A stretch of 64,000 bases of DNA from Nitrosomonadales bacterium. Lineage in GTDB: Bacteria; Pseudomonadota; Gammaproteobacteria; Burkholderiales; Nitrosomonadaceae. Below the pieces are notes generated by a model that did not search any database, was not told the DNA's origin, and worked only from the letters and a program-made list of their open reading frames with translations. Location of the stretch: NCBI GenBank assembly GCA_009886095.1, contig VFJL01000009.1, positions 1 through 64,000 of the forward strand, given 5' to 3'. A program made the position numbers and the translations under genes. Of the stretch, positions 10,076-20,613 are shown piece after piece. Each line of letters starts with the position of its first letter. The first letter of the stretch is position 1.

Positions 10076-10891
10076 TTAAGTTTTTCCCTGTCGTGACTGA
10101 GTCCGTTGTAGCAAGCCCACGATGAGCGGCTCTACAAACCCCGGCAAACTCCACTTTGGATCATAAGCAATCCCCGCCAAGTATAACCCAGCAGCAGAGA
10201 AAGTCGGTGCAGCATGAGCACGATCACGACCTTCCAGCAGCATCCGCATCCATTCGGGCTGATATTTTCCCTTGCCCACGTAAACCAGGCAACCCACAAT
10301 ATTGCGCACCATGTGATGCAAAAATGCATTAGCACGCAACTCAATCACGATGATGTCGCCTTGACGTGTAATTTCCAGTTTAGTCAGATTCCGCACAGGA
10401 GATTTGGCTTGGCATTCGGCTGCACGGAATGCGCTGAAATCATGCTCACCTAAAAGCATTTGTGCGGCAATTCGCATCTGCTCAAGATCGAGAGTTTGAT
10501 GAAACCAACCTACTTTGCCATGATGAAGCCCAGAGCGCACTGGATGGTTCGACAGCAGGTAAAGATAACAACGTTCGCTGGCGCTGTAGCGGGCGTGAAA
10601 GTCATCAGGAACCTCGGATGCCCACAGCACCGCAATGCTGTCAGGCAATAGCGCATTGACGCCACGTACCCAGGCACTCAGAGGCCGCTGTACCTGCGAG
10701 TCAAAATGCACCACTTGGTATAGAGCATGCACGCCTGTATCGGTGCGTCCTGCTGTGACTACCCGGACATTACTGGTAGCGATTTTCGATAAGGCCTTTT
10801 CCAGTACATCTTGTACCGATCTACCCGAAGGCTGACTTTGCCAACCACAAAAACTGCTACCCTCATACTCCAGCACCAGCGCAATTCTCAT
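10076..10891 (-). CDS. truA: tRNA pseudouridine(38-40) synthase
   Basis: Modifies U38-U40 in the anticodon arm of many tRNAs. The catalytic aspartate is D51 in AGRTDTGVHA, and the family segments FHARYSASER and ANAFLHHMVRNIVG are present. 271 residues, complete. Placed between fimV and trpF, the standard order in beta- and gammaproteobacteria. Upstream lies a 397-bp gap filled by two repeat elements. Confidence 0.96.
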   Translation of the reverse strand: MRIALVLEYEGSSFCGWQSQPSGRSVQDVLEKALSKIATSNVRVVTAGRTDTGVHALYQVVHFDSQVQRPLSAWVRGVNALLPDSIAVLWASEVPDDFHARYSASERCYLYLLSNHPVRSGLHHGKVGWFHQTLDLEQMRIAAQMLLGEHDFSAFRAAECQAKSPVRNLTKLEITRQGDIIVIELRANAFLHHMVRNIVGCLVYVGKGKYQPEWMRMLLEGRDRAHAAPTFSAAGLYLAGIAYDPKWSLPGFVEPLIVGLLQRTQSRQGKT

Positions 10892-10989
10892 CTCACGGGA
10901 TATATGCTGTCATTGTCAAAACAATACAAAACCGAATCGGAGCAGTTGGGTGCATGAATGAGATTCTCAAAGAGAAAGTAGAAATACTA

Positions 10990-11111
10990 AGGAAACGCAG
11001 ATTAAATCCGTTCACATTGAACTTGTCGAAATGCTGTCTATATAAATCAGCATGTTGGCAAAGGCTTCGACAAACTCAGCCCGAACGGACTGAATAAATC
11101 GGTGTTTCCCT
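10990..11111. repeat. Long imperfect palindrome with CTTGTCGAA cores (REP/MITE-like)
   Basis: Outer arms AGGAAACGCAGATTAAATCC and the inverse of GAATAAATCGGTGTTTCCCT, with inner arms CTTGTCGAAATGCTG and CAGCATG...CTTCGACAA. Together they make an imperfect 122-bp inverted repeat that would fold end to end. CTTGTCGAA with GTTCG/CGAAC is the core of a REP-like repeat widespread in beta- and gammaproteobacteria. It carries no ORF and lies upstream of truA. Confidence 0.75.
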
Positions 11112-11118
11112 AAACAGA

Positions 11119-11226
11119 TGCTCCTAACAATCCTGACTTTGTCACAATACTTCGTTGTTCACAAGAATGTTTCCTTACATATCACCTACATGCCGCGCTT
11201 ACATTTTTTGTCTCCGCTTTGACATG
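11119..11226 (+). repeat. TIR element copy 1 (right end missing or diverged)
   Basis: Shares CTCCTAACAATCC, GTCACAATACTT, TTCCTTACATAT, ATGCCGCG and TACATTTTTTGT in order with the copies at 16602, 37152 and 54177. The right terminal repeat is not recognisable, so this copy looks truncated. It abuts the palindromic repeat that ends at 11111. Orientation is the same as in all other copies. Confidence 0.7.
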
Positions 11227-11288
11227 CGAAATCCCGTGGAATAACGCCATAGAGATTTCCAATTAACCTTCAAAGTCTGATATAAATC

Positions 11289-13919
11289 CTACAGACTTGC
11301 CAGCATTTTCTTTGCGCTTTCCTGTTGCTGGGTATCACCTTCACGCATAACTTCCTCAAGAATTTCCTTGGCGCCATCATTATCACCCATTTCCTGATAG
11401 GCTCTGGCCAAATCAATCTTGGTAGCAATTTCATGCCAGTGCACACTTTCCGTAGATTTTGTATCAGTTGATGAGGTAGACAGCGGCTCACCCAGATTTA
11501 AATTGATATCAGCCAGATCGGATTCAGATAGGGACGCGGGGTTCGGTGCCAATGCTTCAGCAGGTTCAGGCTTGGGTTTGGATTCAGATGTAACAGGAAA
11601 GTCGATGCTGAAAGTCAATCCCATGTCTTCAGCCGAAGAGATTTTCACTGCAGCATTCGCGGCAGGGACGGCAGGGGCATCAAGATCAAATACCATAGTT
11701 TTTTCCCAATCCTTCCCTGGCATTATTGGCGCAGTCACTGGGGTAGATTGATTTGTGATCACAGGAGGCTTATGATCATCACCTCCATCCTCTGAATCGA
11801 ATTTTATGCCGAAATCAGGCTCAGTAGCCTGCTTCCATGCCGGCAATTGATTTACTGACGCGGGAGCAGTGTTGCCCATGTCGAGATTCATACCAGAAGT
11901 TATTTCCGATGTTGTCACATTCTGTGACGAATCGGAAACAAGTGCAGATACCTCACCTTTTATCGCACCGATATTTGTCGCGACTACATTGCGATACAAA
12001 GGGTTCTCGGGGTCGATCTCGGCTCCCAATCCAGCCGCCCTCTCCCACAGTGGGCCCGAAGGTGCCACAGCTTGCAACACTCGGGCAGTAGCTTCAAACG
12101 CAGCCTTATCCTTACGTAAAACATATACTTCAAGCAACTTAGCCAGTATCTCAGGACGATCTGGATATTTCACCAAGGCATCTGTGAGAGTTTTCTCAGC
12201 TTGGGTATCACGTCCATAATTCAGATAAATTTCAGCTTCAGCGATTGGATCTACTTCATCAGCCCGTATAGTTACGCTCGGTACCGGTGCTGCTACAGGT
12301 AACACTTTGTCATGTAACCGTGGCTCTACGACATGAGGCATCACAATCACATCAGAGCTATCCATTACATCGGAAGGATCTGTTGGTGCTTCTTTTTTTC
12401 GACGCATCATCACACCAAGTATTCCGGCTAACAGAAGCGCAAGCGCGCCTCCTATATATTCGATATTCCTCATGAGGCTATCCATCAGCGAGGACTCTAC
12501 TGGAATGGGTGGTGGTGCAACCTGGGCAACAGTGGGTTTCACTGCAGGTTTGGCGAGCTCGACAGGCTTAATTGCTTCTGCTGAAGATGCGTCCGGTGCT
12601 ACTGGCGCTACTGGTGCCACATTTGTTTCTGCTGACTCGGCTGGCGCAGCAGGTACTGGTGCCGGGGCAGGCTGGAGTAACACCGCTGGGGCTGGGGCTG
12701 GAGACAATGCAATATCCGGCTTGATATTTTCAGTCCGTTTCTGCACTTCCACCATGGTAGCGGATTTAAATTCGAGCAGGCGTTGCATCTCTTTGATATT
12801 CTTTTCCAACAATGCAATACGCTCGTTGGCTTCATTTAGCTCCTTATTTCTGGCGATGGCATCCTCTTCCATCGCACGGATGCGATCCTGTAATGTATTT
12901 ATTCCCTTACCGCTGACTCCTCCACCCAGCGCTTCGCTTTTGGAAAGCTTCAGCACTTCTTTTGATGGATCTTTGGCTGCGGCGAAATTGTCCTCAATAA
13001 TGGTAGTAATCTTGCCGGTAGCTGTTTGCTTTGGTGCTCCAGCAAATGGAGTTGCACCAGGAGTAGTAGCCAGCTTTTGCCGATAAACATTCCAGTCGGC
13101 CATCAATGTTTTCATTTCTATAGCCGCTTCCACCGGAGAAATTTTGGAAATTTCACTACTATCCGGCACTTGTAAAATTGCCCCCGCTTTAAGCCGATTT
13201 ATATCATTGCCAGAAAAAGCCTCTCGGTTTACACGATATAACGCAATCAGCATCTGGTTAAGATTTTTCCTATCATGGACAAATTGCCGAGCGACCTGGC
13301 TTAAAGTATCACCACTTTTCACTGGGCCATAACTGATACCAGCTCTGTCAACCTGAACAGGTTCTCGCACTACCAATTTTTTATCACTGATAAAATCTTT
13401 AATCGGGGCATCCGGTTTTTCAACTACAGCCGATTCAGATTCAACGATGGGTACAGCGGGAGTAATCTGGGTCGCCGCCGCTATCGGCTGGGGAATCCGG
13501 GGGATCTGGGGGATATCAGTTTCTGGCAGATCCAGCAACACGGTATACTCTCGCAGCAGCCGCCCCGATGCCCAATTCAATTCGATCAGCATGCTTAAAA
13601 ACGGCTCGACGACAGGCTGCGGGGAGACGATTTTAACGTAGAGTTGGCCGTCGGAACGAGTTTCAATGTTGACTGCGAACGTAGGAAGAAATGGCGCATA
13701 ATCAACATCTGCTTTACGAAAAGCCTCGCGTGAGGCAAGACGCGCCGTCAAGGAAGGTATCTCCTCTTTTCTTACTGCAACCAGATCAATCTCTGCTTGG
13801 AATGGCCGCCCCAAAGCAGAATTAACTGTCAGCTTACCCAAGCCCGCCGCATGCACAGTCCATGGCATAATCAGAACGATTATGAACAACCATATTTTAA
13901 AAGTAGTAAATTTGCACAC
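11289..13919 (-). CDS. fimV: FimV-like peptidoglycan-binding polar scaffold protein (GTG start)
   Basis: 876 residues. A signal sequence (residues 1-24, LFIIVLIMPWTVHAAG) is followed by the FimV N-terminal domain (GKLTVNSALGRPFQAEIDLV), a LysM segment near 198-250 (YGPVKSGDTLSQVARQF), a coiled coil near 340-390, a Pro/Ala-rich linker, a transmembrane helix (IGGALALLLAGILGVMM, near 490), and a cytoplasmic acidic region with TPR-like repeats ending in the FimV C-terminal domain (KIDLARAYQEMGDNDGAKEIL). In Pseudomonas FimV organises type IV pili and polar cyclic-AMP signalling. The start is GTG (13919) with a weak ribosome site; the signal sequence supports this start. Position next to truA is conserved. 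Confidence 0.92.
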   Translation of the reverse strand: MCKFTTFKIWLFIIVLIMPWTVHAAGLGKLTVNSALGRPFQAEIDLVAVRKEEIPSLTARLASREAFRKADVDYAPFLPTFAVNIETRSDGQLYVKIVSPQPVVEPFLSMLIELNWASGRLLREYTVLLDLPETDIPQIPRIPQPIAAATQITPAVPIVESESAVVEKPDAPIKDFISDKKLVVREPVQVDRAGISYGPVKSGDTLSQVARQFVHDRKNLNQMLIALYRVNREAFSGNDINRLKAGAILQVPDSSEISKISPVEAAIEMKTLMADWNVYRQKLATTPGATPFAGAPKQTATGKITTIIEDNFAAAKDPSKEVLKLSKSEALGGGVSGKGINTLQDRIRAMEEDAIARNKELNEANERIALLEKNIKEMQRLLEFKSATMVEVQKRTENIKPDIALSPAPAPAVLLQPAPAPVPAAPAESAETNVAPVAPVAPDASSAEAIKPVELAKPAVKPTVAQVAPPPIPVESSLMDSLMRNIEYIGGALALLLAGILGVMMRRKKEAPTDPSDVMDSSDVIVMPHVVEPRLHDKVLPVAAPVPSVTIRADEVDPIAEAEIYLNYGRDTQAEKTLTDALVKYPDRPEILAKLLEVYVLRKDKAAFEATARVLQAVAPSGPLWERAAGLGAEIDPENPLYRNVVATNIGAIKGEVSALVSDSSQNVTTSEITSGMNLDMGNTAPASVNQLPAWKQATEPDFGIKFDSEDGGDDHKPPVITNQSTPVTAPIMPGKDWEKTMVFDLDAPAVPAANAAVKISSAEDMGLTFSIDFPVTSESKPKPEPAEALAPNPASLSESDLADINLNLGEPLSTSSTDTKSTESVHWHEIATKIDLARAYQEMGDNDGAKEILEEVMREGDTQQQESAKKMLASL

Positions 13920-14315
13920 GGCAGCGCACTCTGGTTTTTTTGAAAGAAGAAGTAGACTATCAGACTAGCATCATGCAGTTATCGAAGCAAGCTGAGCTTG
14001 TCTCTTATGTTTTGCATCAATTCGGTTATTTTTCAACTGAAATTCCAGAGGGATCAAAACCTTGGATCTGCCGACGACAGGCGGCACTCGAGAGCCGGTT
14101 TGGAATGATGTCAAAAAATACATTTGCTTAAGAAAACATTTTGGTGACCGGCGGGCCATCACAGACAGCAGAGTAAGAGAGTAGTACTCATAAGTCAGCG
14201 GCCATTGTTTCATGCGGGTTTCAGCACCGTTTTTGTAGCCATAATTCCTGACTACTTAGTAATTCCCATTTGATCTGACCCCGGATCATCCCATGACCGA
14301 CTATGTATAACAGGG
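13920..14315. other. Gene-poor interval between asd and fimV
   Basis: About 396 bp without a convincing gene. ORFs at 13940-14131 and 13971-14213 have no recognisable family, ribosome site or coding feel. Near 14270-14325 CTGACCCC and GGGTCAG form a short inverted repeat, resembling the tails of dispersed repeats, but I cannot define an element. The fimV promoter should lie here near 13920-14000. Confidence 0.5.
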
Positions 14316-15428
14316 TCAGGCTTGTACCAGAATTCGCAGCATCCTGCGCAACGGCTCTGCTGCGCCCCATAGCAACTGATCTCCTACCGTGAACGCGGAC
14401 AAATACTCGCCGCCCATAGCAAGCTTGCGTAGCCGTCCCACCGGTATATTCAGGGTTCCTGTGACCGCTGCCGGGGTGAGCTCCTTCAATGTACTCTCAC
14501 GTTCGTTGGGAATAACCCGCACCCAACTATTCGCTGCAGCAAGAATATCTTCAATCTCATTCAGTGGGACATCCTTTTTTAATTTGATGGTCAACGCCTG
14601 GCTATGGCAGCGCATGGCGCCGACACGAACGCAGATACCGTCTACCGGGATTGCATGATCACTACGATCCAGAATTTTATTGGTTTCGGACTGGCCTTTC
14701 CATTCCTCACGGGTCTGGCCGTTGCCAAGATCCCGGTCTATCCACGGGATGAGACTGCCAGCCAACGGAACACCAAAATTTGCTGTGGGGAATTTTTCGT
14801 CACGTAACGTTCCCGCCACTTCCCGGTCGATATCAAGTATGCTTGCAGCAGGGTCATCCAGCAGGTTCTTCGCTACCCGATGAGCTTCACCCATCTGCTG
14901 CAGCAATTCACGCATGTTTTGCGCACCCGCACCGGAAGCTGCCTGATACGTCATGACGCTCATCCATTCCACCAGGTCTTCTTCGAACAACCCCCCCATC
15001 GCCATCAACATCAGGCTCACGGTACAATTGCCACCGATGTAATTTTTTCCACCATCGTGTAGCGCCTGTTTAATGACCGGCAGATTGATCGGATCAAGTA
15101 TGATTACGGCATCCTTTCCCATACGCAATGTCGATGCTGCATCAATCCAGTAACCCCGCCAGCCTGCTTGGCGCAGCTTATCAAATACCGCAGTGGTGTA
15201 ATCCCCCCCCTGGCAGGAAATGATAATATCCATCACCTTAAGTTCGTTAATATTATATGCATCGCTGAGCGGGGGTGTTTCTCTGCCGATATCCGGGCCA
15301 TGACCTCCCTTCTGGGAGGTGGTGAAAAACACCGGCTCCACCAATGCAAAATCATTTTCCTCCCGCATGCGCTGCATCAGTACCGAACCCACCATGCCAC
15401 GCCAGCCAACAAATCCTACTCGTTTCAT
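14316..15428 (-). CDS. asd: Aspartate-semialdehyde dehydrogenase
   Basis: Reduces aspartyl phosphate for lysine, threonine, methionine and diaminopimelate synthesis. NADP-binding start [16 protein letters not shown], catalytic cysteine C135 in GGNCTVS, and substrate-binding [17 protein letters not shown] segments (the His is the general base). 370 residues, the Gram-negative long form. Downstream of leuB in the conserved leuCDB-asd-fimV order; a shortened copy of the TIR repeat lies in the gap to leuB. Confidence 0.96.
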   Translation of the reverse strand: MKRVGFVGWRGMVGSVLMQRMREENDFALVEPVFFTTSQKGGHGPDIGRETPPLSDAYNINELKVMDIIISCQGGDYTTAVFDKLRQAGWRGYWIDAASTLRMGKDAVIILDPINLPVIKQALHDGGKNYIGGNCTVSLMLMAMGGLFEEDLVEWMSVMTYQAASGAGAQNMRELLQQMGEAHRVAKNLLDDPAASILDIDREVAGTLRDEKFPTANFGVPLAGSLIPWIDRDLGNGQTREEWKGQSETNKILDRSDHAIPVDGICVRVGAMRCHSQALTIKLKKDVPLNEIEDILAAANSWVRVIPNERESTLKELTPAAVTGTLNIPVGRLRKLAMGGEYLSAFTVGDQLLWGAAEPLRRMLRILVQA

Positions 15429-15447
15429 TTGATCATCTCTCTTCTAA

Positions 15448-15537
15448 CCACCTCTAACAATCCGGATTTCATTACCATATTTCAGTACTCACAAAAACGT
15501 TCCGGCCTTATCTTATTTAAAACTTTGAATTGATAGT
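15448..15537 (+). repeat. TIR element copy 2, internally deleted
   Basis: Begins CCACCTCTAACAATCCGGATTTC, continues ACTCACAAAAACGTT, then jumps to TTATTTAAAACTTTGAATTGATAG. About 90 bp instead of about 140, missing the ACATAT...CTACATTTT middle. It ends against the leuB stop codon. Same orientation as the other copies. Confidence 0.7.
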
Positions 15538-16599
15538 CTATAAGTTTGCCAATACCGCACCACCCATTCCGGTGGTACCAACTTTTTTCATCCCTGACTC
15601 ATAAATATCGCCAGTGCGATAACCTTGCGCCAGCACTTTCTTTACTGCATCCTCGATGCGCGCCGCCGCTGTTTCCTGACTGAATGTATAGCGCAACATC
15701 ATTGCTACGGACAATATCGTTGCCAGCGGATTGGCCATATCCTTACCGGCGATATCTGGCGCTGAACCGTGTATCGGTTCATACAGCCCTTTGTTCTTGT
15801 CATCCAGCGATGCTGATGGCAACATACCAATGGAACCGGTCAGCATCGATGCTTCATCCGACAGAATATCGCCGAACATGTTGCCCGTCACGATTACATC
15901 AAATTGTCTGGGATTGCGTACCAACTGCATCGCAGCGTTATCAACCAGCATGTGCGAAAGCTCCACGTCAGGATATTCCACCGCCGTTTCAACCACCACT
16001 TCGCGCCATAGTTGCGTGCATTCGAGCACGTTCATCTTGTCCACCGAGCATAACCTGTGACTGCGCTTGCGCGCTGCCCGAAAAGCAACATGCGCGATTC
16101 TGCGTATCTCTACTTCGCTATAAATCATGGTATTGAAACCGACACGTTGGCCATTGCGCCATTCAATGCCACGCGGCTCGCCGAAATAAATATCGCCGGT
16201 CAACTCGCGAACAATCAGAATATCCAGCCCTGCAACCACTTCTGGTTTCAGTGTCGAAGCGTTGACAAGCTCGGGGTAAAGTACGGCCGGACGAAGATTG
16301 GCGAATAGGTTCAAAGCCTTGCGTATCGCGAGCAAGCCTCGCTCCGGACGCTGTTCACGCGACAACGTGTCATACTGCGGACCGCCCACGGCGCCCAGCA
16401 GTACGGCATCAGCGGCGGCAACCAGCTTGCGTGTCGCCTCCGGAAATGGTTCCCCGGTCGCATCTACTGCGCAGCCTCCCAACAAACCCGATTCCAGTTC
16501 GAATTTTAATCCGTCGCTTCTCAGCGCCTCCAGCACCTGCACCGCTTGGGCAACGATTTCCGGACCAATGCCGTCACCGGCTAGAACCGCAATTTTCAT
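15538..16599 (-). CDS. leuB: 3-isopropylmalate dehydrogenase
   Basis: NAD-dependent oxidative decarboxylation in leucine synthesis. Starts [16 protein letters not shown]; contains the [14 protein letters not shown] substrate loop, VDKMNVLE (catalytic Lys region) and the metal-binding [10 protein letters not shown] motif near residue 240. 353 residues, complete. Third enzyme gene in the leuC-leuD-leuB run; separated from leuD by a TIR repeat copy. Confidence 0.97.
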   Translation of the reverse strand: MKIAVLAGDGIGPEIVAQAVQVLEALRSDGLKFELESGLLGGCAVDATGEPFPEATRKLVAAADAVLLGAVGGPQYDTLSREQRPERGLLAIRKALNLFANLRPAVLYPELVNASTLKPEVVAGLDILIVRELTGDIYFGEPRGIEWRNGQRVGFNTMIYSEVEIRRIAHVAFRAARKRSHRLCSVDKMNVLECTQLWREVVVETAVEYPDVELSHMLVDNAAMQLVRNPRQFDVIVTGNMFGDILSDEASMLTGSIGMLPSASLDDKNKGLYEPIHGSAPDIAGKDMANPLATILSVAMMLRYTFSQETAAARIEDAVKKVLAQGYRTGDIYESGMKKVGTTGMGGAVLANL

Positions 16600-16601
16600 A
16601 A

Positions 16602-16742
16602 GGACATCTCTAAAAATCCAAGTCTCGTCACAATACTTGGTTACTCACAAAAAATGTTTCCTTACATATTCATCATATGCCGCGTCTACATTTCCTGCTC
16701 CCGCCTGGTTTTGTTTAGAACTCTGAATTTCTAGAGGTGCCC
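16602..16742 (+). repeat. TIR element copy 3 (about 141 bp)
   Basis: Left end GGACATCTCTAAAAATCC, right end GAATTTCTAGAGGTGCCC; the right end inverted reads GGGCACCTCTAGAAATTC, matching the left with few differences. Internal blocks CGTCACAATACTTGG, TTCCTTACATATTC, ATGCCGCGTCTACATTT and TTGTTTAGAACT are shared with the other copies. It sits between leuD and leuB, just upstream of the leuB start, so its RNA may form part of the leu message. Confidence 0.85.
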
Positions 16743-16776
16743 ATAAAACCTTTCTTGAGCCGCAGTAAAATGATTT

Positions 16777-17415
16777 TCACGTAAACAGCCACGGCTGTTC
16801 CATACGTCGCTTTTCTTCAAATACTTTTATCTTGTCCGCGTACTGCAATGCCAAACCAATTTCATCCAGGCCGTTTAACAGGCAATGCTTACGGAAGGGG
16901 TCAACATCGAAGGCATAAACCTCGCCACTGGGCGTAGTCACCGTTTGATTCTCAAGATTTACTGTCAGACGATAACCTTCAGTTACACTTACTGCATGAA
17001 ATATCTGCTCGACGATGTTTTCGTCGAGCACGATGGGTAGCAGGCCAATCTTGAAGCAGTTACTAAAAAAGATGTCGGCAAAGCTGGGGGCGATAATTAC
17101 CCGGAAACCATAATCTTGCAGAGCCCAGGGTGCATGCTCCCGGCTCGAACCACAACCAAAATTTGCGCGAGTGAGTAATACTTGCGCACCTCGGTAACGC
17201 GACTGATTGAGGACAAAATCCAGATTGAGCTGGCGTTGGATCACGTCCATCCCCGGCTCGCCATGATCCAGATAACGCCACTCATCAAACAGATTCTGGC
17301 CGAAGCCCGAACGTTTGATGGATTTCAGAAACTGCTTGGGGATGATCGCGTCGGTATCGACATTGGCACGATCCAGCGGCGCTACCAGCCCCTCGCAGGA
17401 ATGAAATTTGTTCAC
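16777..17415 (-). CDS. leuD: 3-isopropylmalate dehydratase small subunit (GTG start)
   Basis: Swivelling-domain partner of LeuC in isopropylmalate isomerase. Contains the family segments [13 protein letters not shown] near residue 20 and [14 protein letters not shown] near residue 87. 212 residues. The start is GTG at 17415, three bases after the stop of the small lipoprotein gene, so its ribosome site lies inside that gene and translation is probably coupled. Confidence 0.96.
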   Translation of the reverse strand: MNKFHSCEGLVAPLDRANVDTDAIIPKQFLKSIKRSGFGQNLFDEWRYLDHGEPGMDVIQRQLNLDFVLNQSRYRGAQVLLTRANFGCGSSREHAPWALQDYGFRVIIAPSFADIFFSNCFKIGLLPIVLDENIVEQIFHAVSVTEGYRLTVNLENQTVTTPSGEVYAFDVDPFRKHCLLNGLDEIGLALQYADKIKVFEEKRRMEQPWLFT

Positions 17416-17418
17416 TCG

Positions 17419-17544
17419 CTACTGTACTGATTTCTCAATTGCTTTGCCGCCACTTTGAATATCCTTTCCCATCCCACCCAAGGTATTACATGCGGACAAC
17501 TGGAAAACAGCGATCAACGTAATTATTGCAGACAGCATTTTCAT
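17419..17544 (-). CDS. Entericidin-like small lipoprotein inside the leu operon
   Basis: Too short for the ORF track: 41 residues from ATG at 17544, with a strong GAGGGGGG ribosome site. The sequence begins MKMLSAIITLIAVFQLSAC with a lipobox (LSAC, Cys19), followed by NTLGGMGKDIQSGGKAIEK, the typical entericidin EcnA/B core (short Gly-rich amphipathic helix). Entericidins are tiny outer-membrane lipoproteins described as bacteriolytic toxin/antidote pairs in E. coli; the role here is unknown. It is wedged between leuC and leuD with 3 bases to leuD, a placement I recall from other betaproteobacteria. Confidence 0.88.
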   Translation of the reverse strand: MKMLSAIITLIAVFQLSACNTLGGMGKDIQSGGKAIEKSVQ

Positions 17545-17582
17545 AGCAACCCCCCTCTTTTAATAAAAAATCTTTTCCAAGT

Positions 17583-18992
17583 TTAATATATTTCTCGCAC
17601 ATCCACAAAGTGTCCTGCCACTGCTGCTGCTGCAGCCATCGCTGGACTCACCAAGTGAGTGCGCCCACCCGGTCCCTGTCTGCCCTCGAAATTACGGTTA
17701 GACGTAGAAGCACAGCGCTCCCCCGGCGCAAGCCGGTCATCATTCATCGCCAGACACATCGAGCAACCTGGTTCACGCCATTCAAATCCGGCATCACGAA
17801 ATATTCTGTCGAGCCCTTCCTGCTCCGCTTGCTGCTTCACCAAACCAGAACCCGGCACCACCATCGCAAGCTTAATATTTGCGGCAATATGCCTGCCCTT
17901 CACTACTTCTGCCGCCGCCCGCAAGTCTTCAATGCGTGAGTTGGTGCAGGAACCAATGAATATCTTATCCAGATAAATTTCACTGATCGGCATATTGGGC
18001 GCCAGCCCCATGTATTTGAGGGCATGCTCCATATCATGACGCTTCACAGCATCGGCGATCTGCGAGGGATCAGGCACCCTGCCGTCAACCGTCGCCACCA
18101 TCTCGGGTGAAGTCCCCCAGGTTACCTGCGGTTTGACCTGCGTCGCATCCAGACCCACCACCCGGTTGAAGGTTACACCCTCGTCACTTTTGAGGGTGCG
18201 CCAGTAAGCGACCGCTTTCTCCCATAATTTACCTTTTGGTGCAAAGGGGCGTCCCTTGATGTATTCGATGGTGGTTTCATCCACCGCTATCATGCCAGCG
18301 CGTGCGCCCGCCTCGATGGCCATATTGCAAAGGGTCATGCGCCCTTCCATGGAAAGTGCACGGATGGCGCTGCCGGAAAATTCAATAGCATAGCCGGTAC
18401 CGCCTGCGGTACCGATTTTGCCAATAATAGCAAGCGCAATGTCCTTGGCAGTGACGCCATGACCAAGCTCACCTTCGACCAGAATCTGCATCGTCTTGGC
18501 TTTTTTCATCAGCAGACACTGGGTTGCGAGCACGTGCTCCACTTCCGACGTGCCAATACCGAAAGCGAGGCAGGCGAAAGCGCCATGCGTGCTAGTATGT
18601 GAATCCCCGCACACCACCGTCATGCCGGGCAGTGTGGCGCCCTGCTCCGGACCGATCACGTGCACGATCCCTTGGCGCAGGTCGTTCATTTTGAATTCGG
18701 TGATACCTAATTCTTCGCAATTCTGGTCGAGGGTCTCCACTTGCAGGCGCGATATCGGGTCGCTGATCCCGTAGCTGCGCTCAGTAGTGGGTACGTTGTG
18801 ATCGGCTACTGCAAGAATTGAGTCCAAGCGCCAAGGCTTGCGTCCAGCCAGTCTCAGACCTTCAAACGCCTGTGGGCTGGTAACTTCATGCACCAGGTGG
18901 CGATCAATGTAGAGCAGCACCATCCCGTCCGGTTTATCGGACTCTTCGTGTACTATATGGCTTTGCCAGAGTTTGTCGTATAAGGTCTGCAT
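17583..18992 (-). CDS. leuC: 3-isopropylmalate dehydratase large subunit
   Basis: Aconitase-family [4Fe-4S] subunit. Cluster cysteines appear in [13 protein letters not shown] (near residue 347) and [10 protein letters not shown] (near 410). Substrate region [13 protein letters not shown] near 130. 469 residues, complete. First gene of leuC-lipoprotein-leuD-leuB; a GATAAT -10 about 28 bases upstream (near 19017-19022) is a plausible promoter. Confidence 0.97.
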   Translation of the reverse strand: MQTLYDKLWQSHIVHEESDKPDGMVLLYIDRHLVHEVTSPQAFEGLRLAGRKPWRLDSILAVADHNVPTTERSYGISDPISRLQVETLDQNCEELGITEFKMNDLRQGIVHVIGPEQGATLPGMTVVCGDSHTSTHGAFACLAFGIGTSEVEHVLATQCLLMKKAKTMQILVEGELGHGVTAKDIALAIIGKIGTAGGTGYAIEFSGSAIRALSMEGRMTLCNMAIEAGARAGMIAVDETTIEYIKGRPFAPKGKLWEKAVAYWRTLKSDEGVTFNRVVGLDATQVKPQVTWGTSPEMVATVDGRVPDPSQIADAVKRHDMEHALKYMGLAPNMPISEIYLDKIFIGSCTNSRIEDLRAAAEVVKGRHIAANIKLAMVVPGSGLVKQQAEQEGLDRIFRDAGFEWREPGCSMCLAMNDDRLAPGERCASTSNRNFEGRQGPGGRTHLVSPAMAAAAAVAGHFVDVREIY

Positions 18993-19105
18993 CTTGCAAG
19001 GTACCGGAAAAGTGCGAAATTATCCCATAATGCAGCTATGAGAGGTAAGCATGTCTCCCTCGCCCTATTCATTCATGATTTAACGTCCTGCTCCCTCAGT
19101 CCAAA

Positions 19106-20545
19106 TCAAATATGCAGCGCCCGCTTATCGACACTTAGCGCTGCTTCGTGCAGTACTTCTGATAATGAAGGGTGAGCGTGAACGATACGAGCGATATCTT
19201 CACTACTGGCAGCAAATTCCATCGCTACCACAGCTTCGGAGATCATCTCTGAAACATAGGGGCCGATCATGTGGACACCAAGAATGCGATCAGTATCGGC
19301 ATCTGCCAGCACTTTGACGAAACCACTCGTCTCACCCAGAGCGCGTGCACGCCCGTTGGCCATGAAGGGGAACTGTCCTGCTTTATATTGAATTCCTGCG
19401 GCTTTCAATTCCTGCTCGGTCTTGCCCACCCAGGCAATTTCCGGCGAAGTGTAAATCACCCACGGAATGGTGTCGAGATTCACATGCCCCGCCTGCCCCG
19501 CAATGATTTCTGCCACCGCGACACCTTCTTCGGAGGCCTTGTGTGCCAGCATTGGTCCGCGCACTACGTCACCGACGGCATACACATTAGGCAGATTGGT
19601 ACGGCAATGGCTATCCACTTCAATGCGATCATGATTATCCAGTTGCAGCCCGACATTCTCCGCACCCAACCCGGCAGTATTGGGAATACGGCCAACTGCG
19701 ACAATCAGCTTATCCACTTCCAGTTTCTGCGCCGCACCTTGAGCGTCGGTATATTCCACTGTAATACTTTCCCCGTCAACTCTGATCGCGCTAATTTTGA
19801 CGCTGGTTTGGATCCCCAACCCCAATTCTCTGGTAAATATTTTCTGTGCCTCTTTGGCTACCTGCTCATCGGCAGCCATGAGAAAACCTGGCAACGCTTC
19901 AAGTATAGTGACTTCAGCACCCAGTCTGCGCCACACGCTGCCCATTTCCAGCCCGATCACACCCGCGCCGATAACACCCAGACGTTTGGGTGTTTCGGTC
20001 AGCGCCAGTGCCCCCACATTATCCAGGATGCGTTCATTATCCACCGGCACGAACGGCAACTGCCGTGGTGTCGAGCCAGTAGCTATGATGACGTACTTTG
20101 CTTCGATAGCCTCTGTCTGGTCACCGTTCTTCACTTCGATCTGCCAGACCTCACCGCCTGTACCACCCTTGAGAAATGCTCCACGCCCATGCATTGAAGT
20201 AATCTTATTTTTCCGGAACAGCATGGCAATGCCGCTGGTAAAAGCTGCAACGATTTTGTTCTTGCGCGAAATCATCACTGGAACATCCATCGACAAACCT
20301 TGCAGATTGATGCCGTGAGCAGAAAATTTATGTGCGGCGCGTTCGTAATTCTCGGAAGATTCCAGTAGCGCCTTGGAAGGAATACAACCAACATTAAGAC
20401 AAGTACCACCAAGACTGGCTTTGCCCTGCGGGTTCTTCCATTCGTCTATACAAACGGTGTTAAACCCTAATTGGGCGCAGCGGATCGCCGCCACGTAGCC
20501 ACCAGGGCCAGCGCCTATCACTGCCACGTCAAAAGATTGAGACAT
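19106..20545 (-). CDS. lpdA: Dihydrolipoamide dehydrogenase (E3 of 2-oxoglutarate dehydrogenase)
   Basis: Reoxidises the dihydrolipoyl group of E2 with NAD. FAD motif [10 protein letters not shown] (11-20), redox disulfide C49-x4-C54 in [16 protein letters not shown] motif [10 protein letters not shown] near 194, FAD motif YAVGDV near 325, and catalytic HAHPSLSE near the C-terminus. 479 residues. It follows odhB by 68 bases, so the complex's three genes are contiguous. It may also serve other 2-oxoacid dehydrogenases. Confidence 0.96.
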   Translation of the reverse strand: MSQSFDVAVIGAGPGGYVAAIRCAQLGFNTVCIDEWKNPQGKASLGGTCLNVGCIPSKALLESSENYERAAHKFSAHGINLQGLSMDVPVMISRKNKIVAAFTSGIAMLFRKNKITSMHGRGAFLKGGTGGEVWQIEVKNGDQTEAIEAKYVIIATGSTPRQLPFVPVDNERILDNVGALALTETPKRLGVIGAGVIGLEMGSVWRRLGAEVTILEALPGFLMAADEQVAKEAQKIFTRELGLGIQTSVKISAIRVDGESITVEYTDAQGAAQKLEVDKLIVAVGRIPNTAGLGAENVGLQLDNHDRIEVDSHCRTNLPNVYAVGDVVRGPMLAHKASEEGVAVAEIIAGQAGHVNLDTIPWVIYTSPEIAWVGKTEQELKAAGIQYKAGQFPFMANGRARALGETSGFVKVLADADTDRILGVHMIGPYVSEMISEAVVAMEFAASSEDIARIVHAHPSLSEVLHEAALSVDKRALHI

Positions 20546-20613
20546 GTTGATACCTTATGAAAATGAAACTTATAATTCGAACTTGCGAAGTGAAACATGG
20601 GGATCTTCCATTT

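Noticed and set aside
13971-14213. 80-codon minus ORF between asd and fimV
   Set aside because: No ribosome site, no hydrophobic or domain pattern, composition like non-coding DNA.
19271-20197. 308-codon plus-strand ORF opposite lpdA
   Set aside because: Antisense shadow of an unmistakable lipoamide dehydrogenase gene; no ribosome site or domain.
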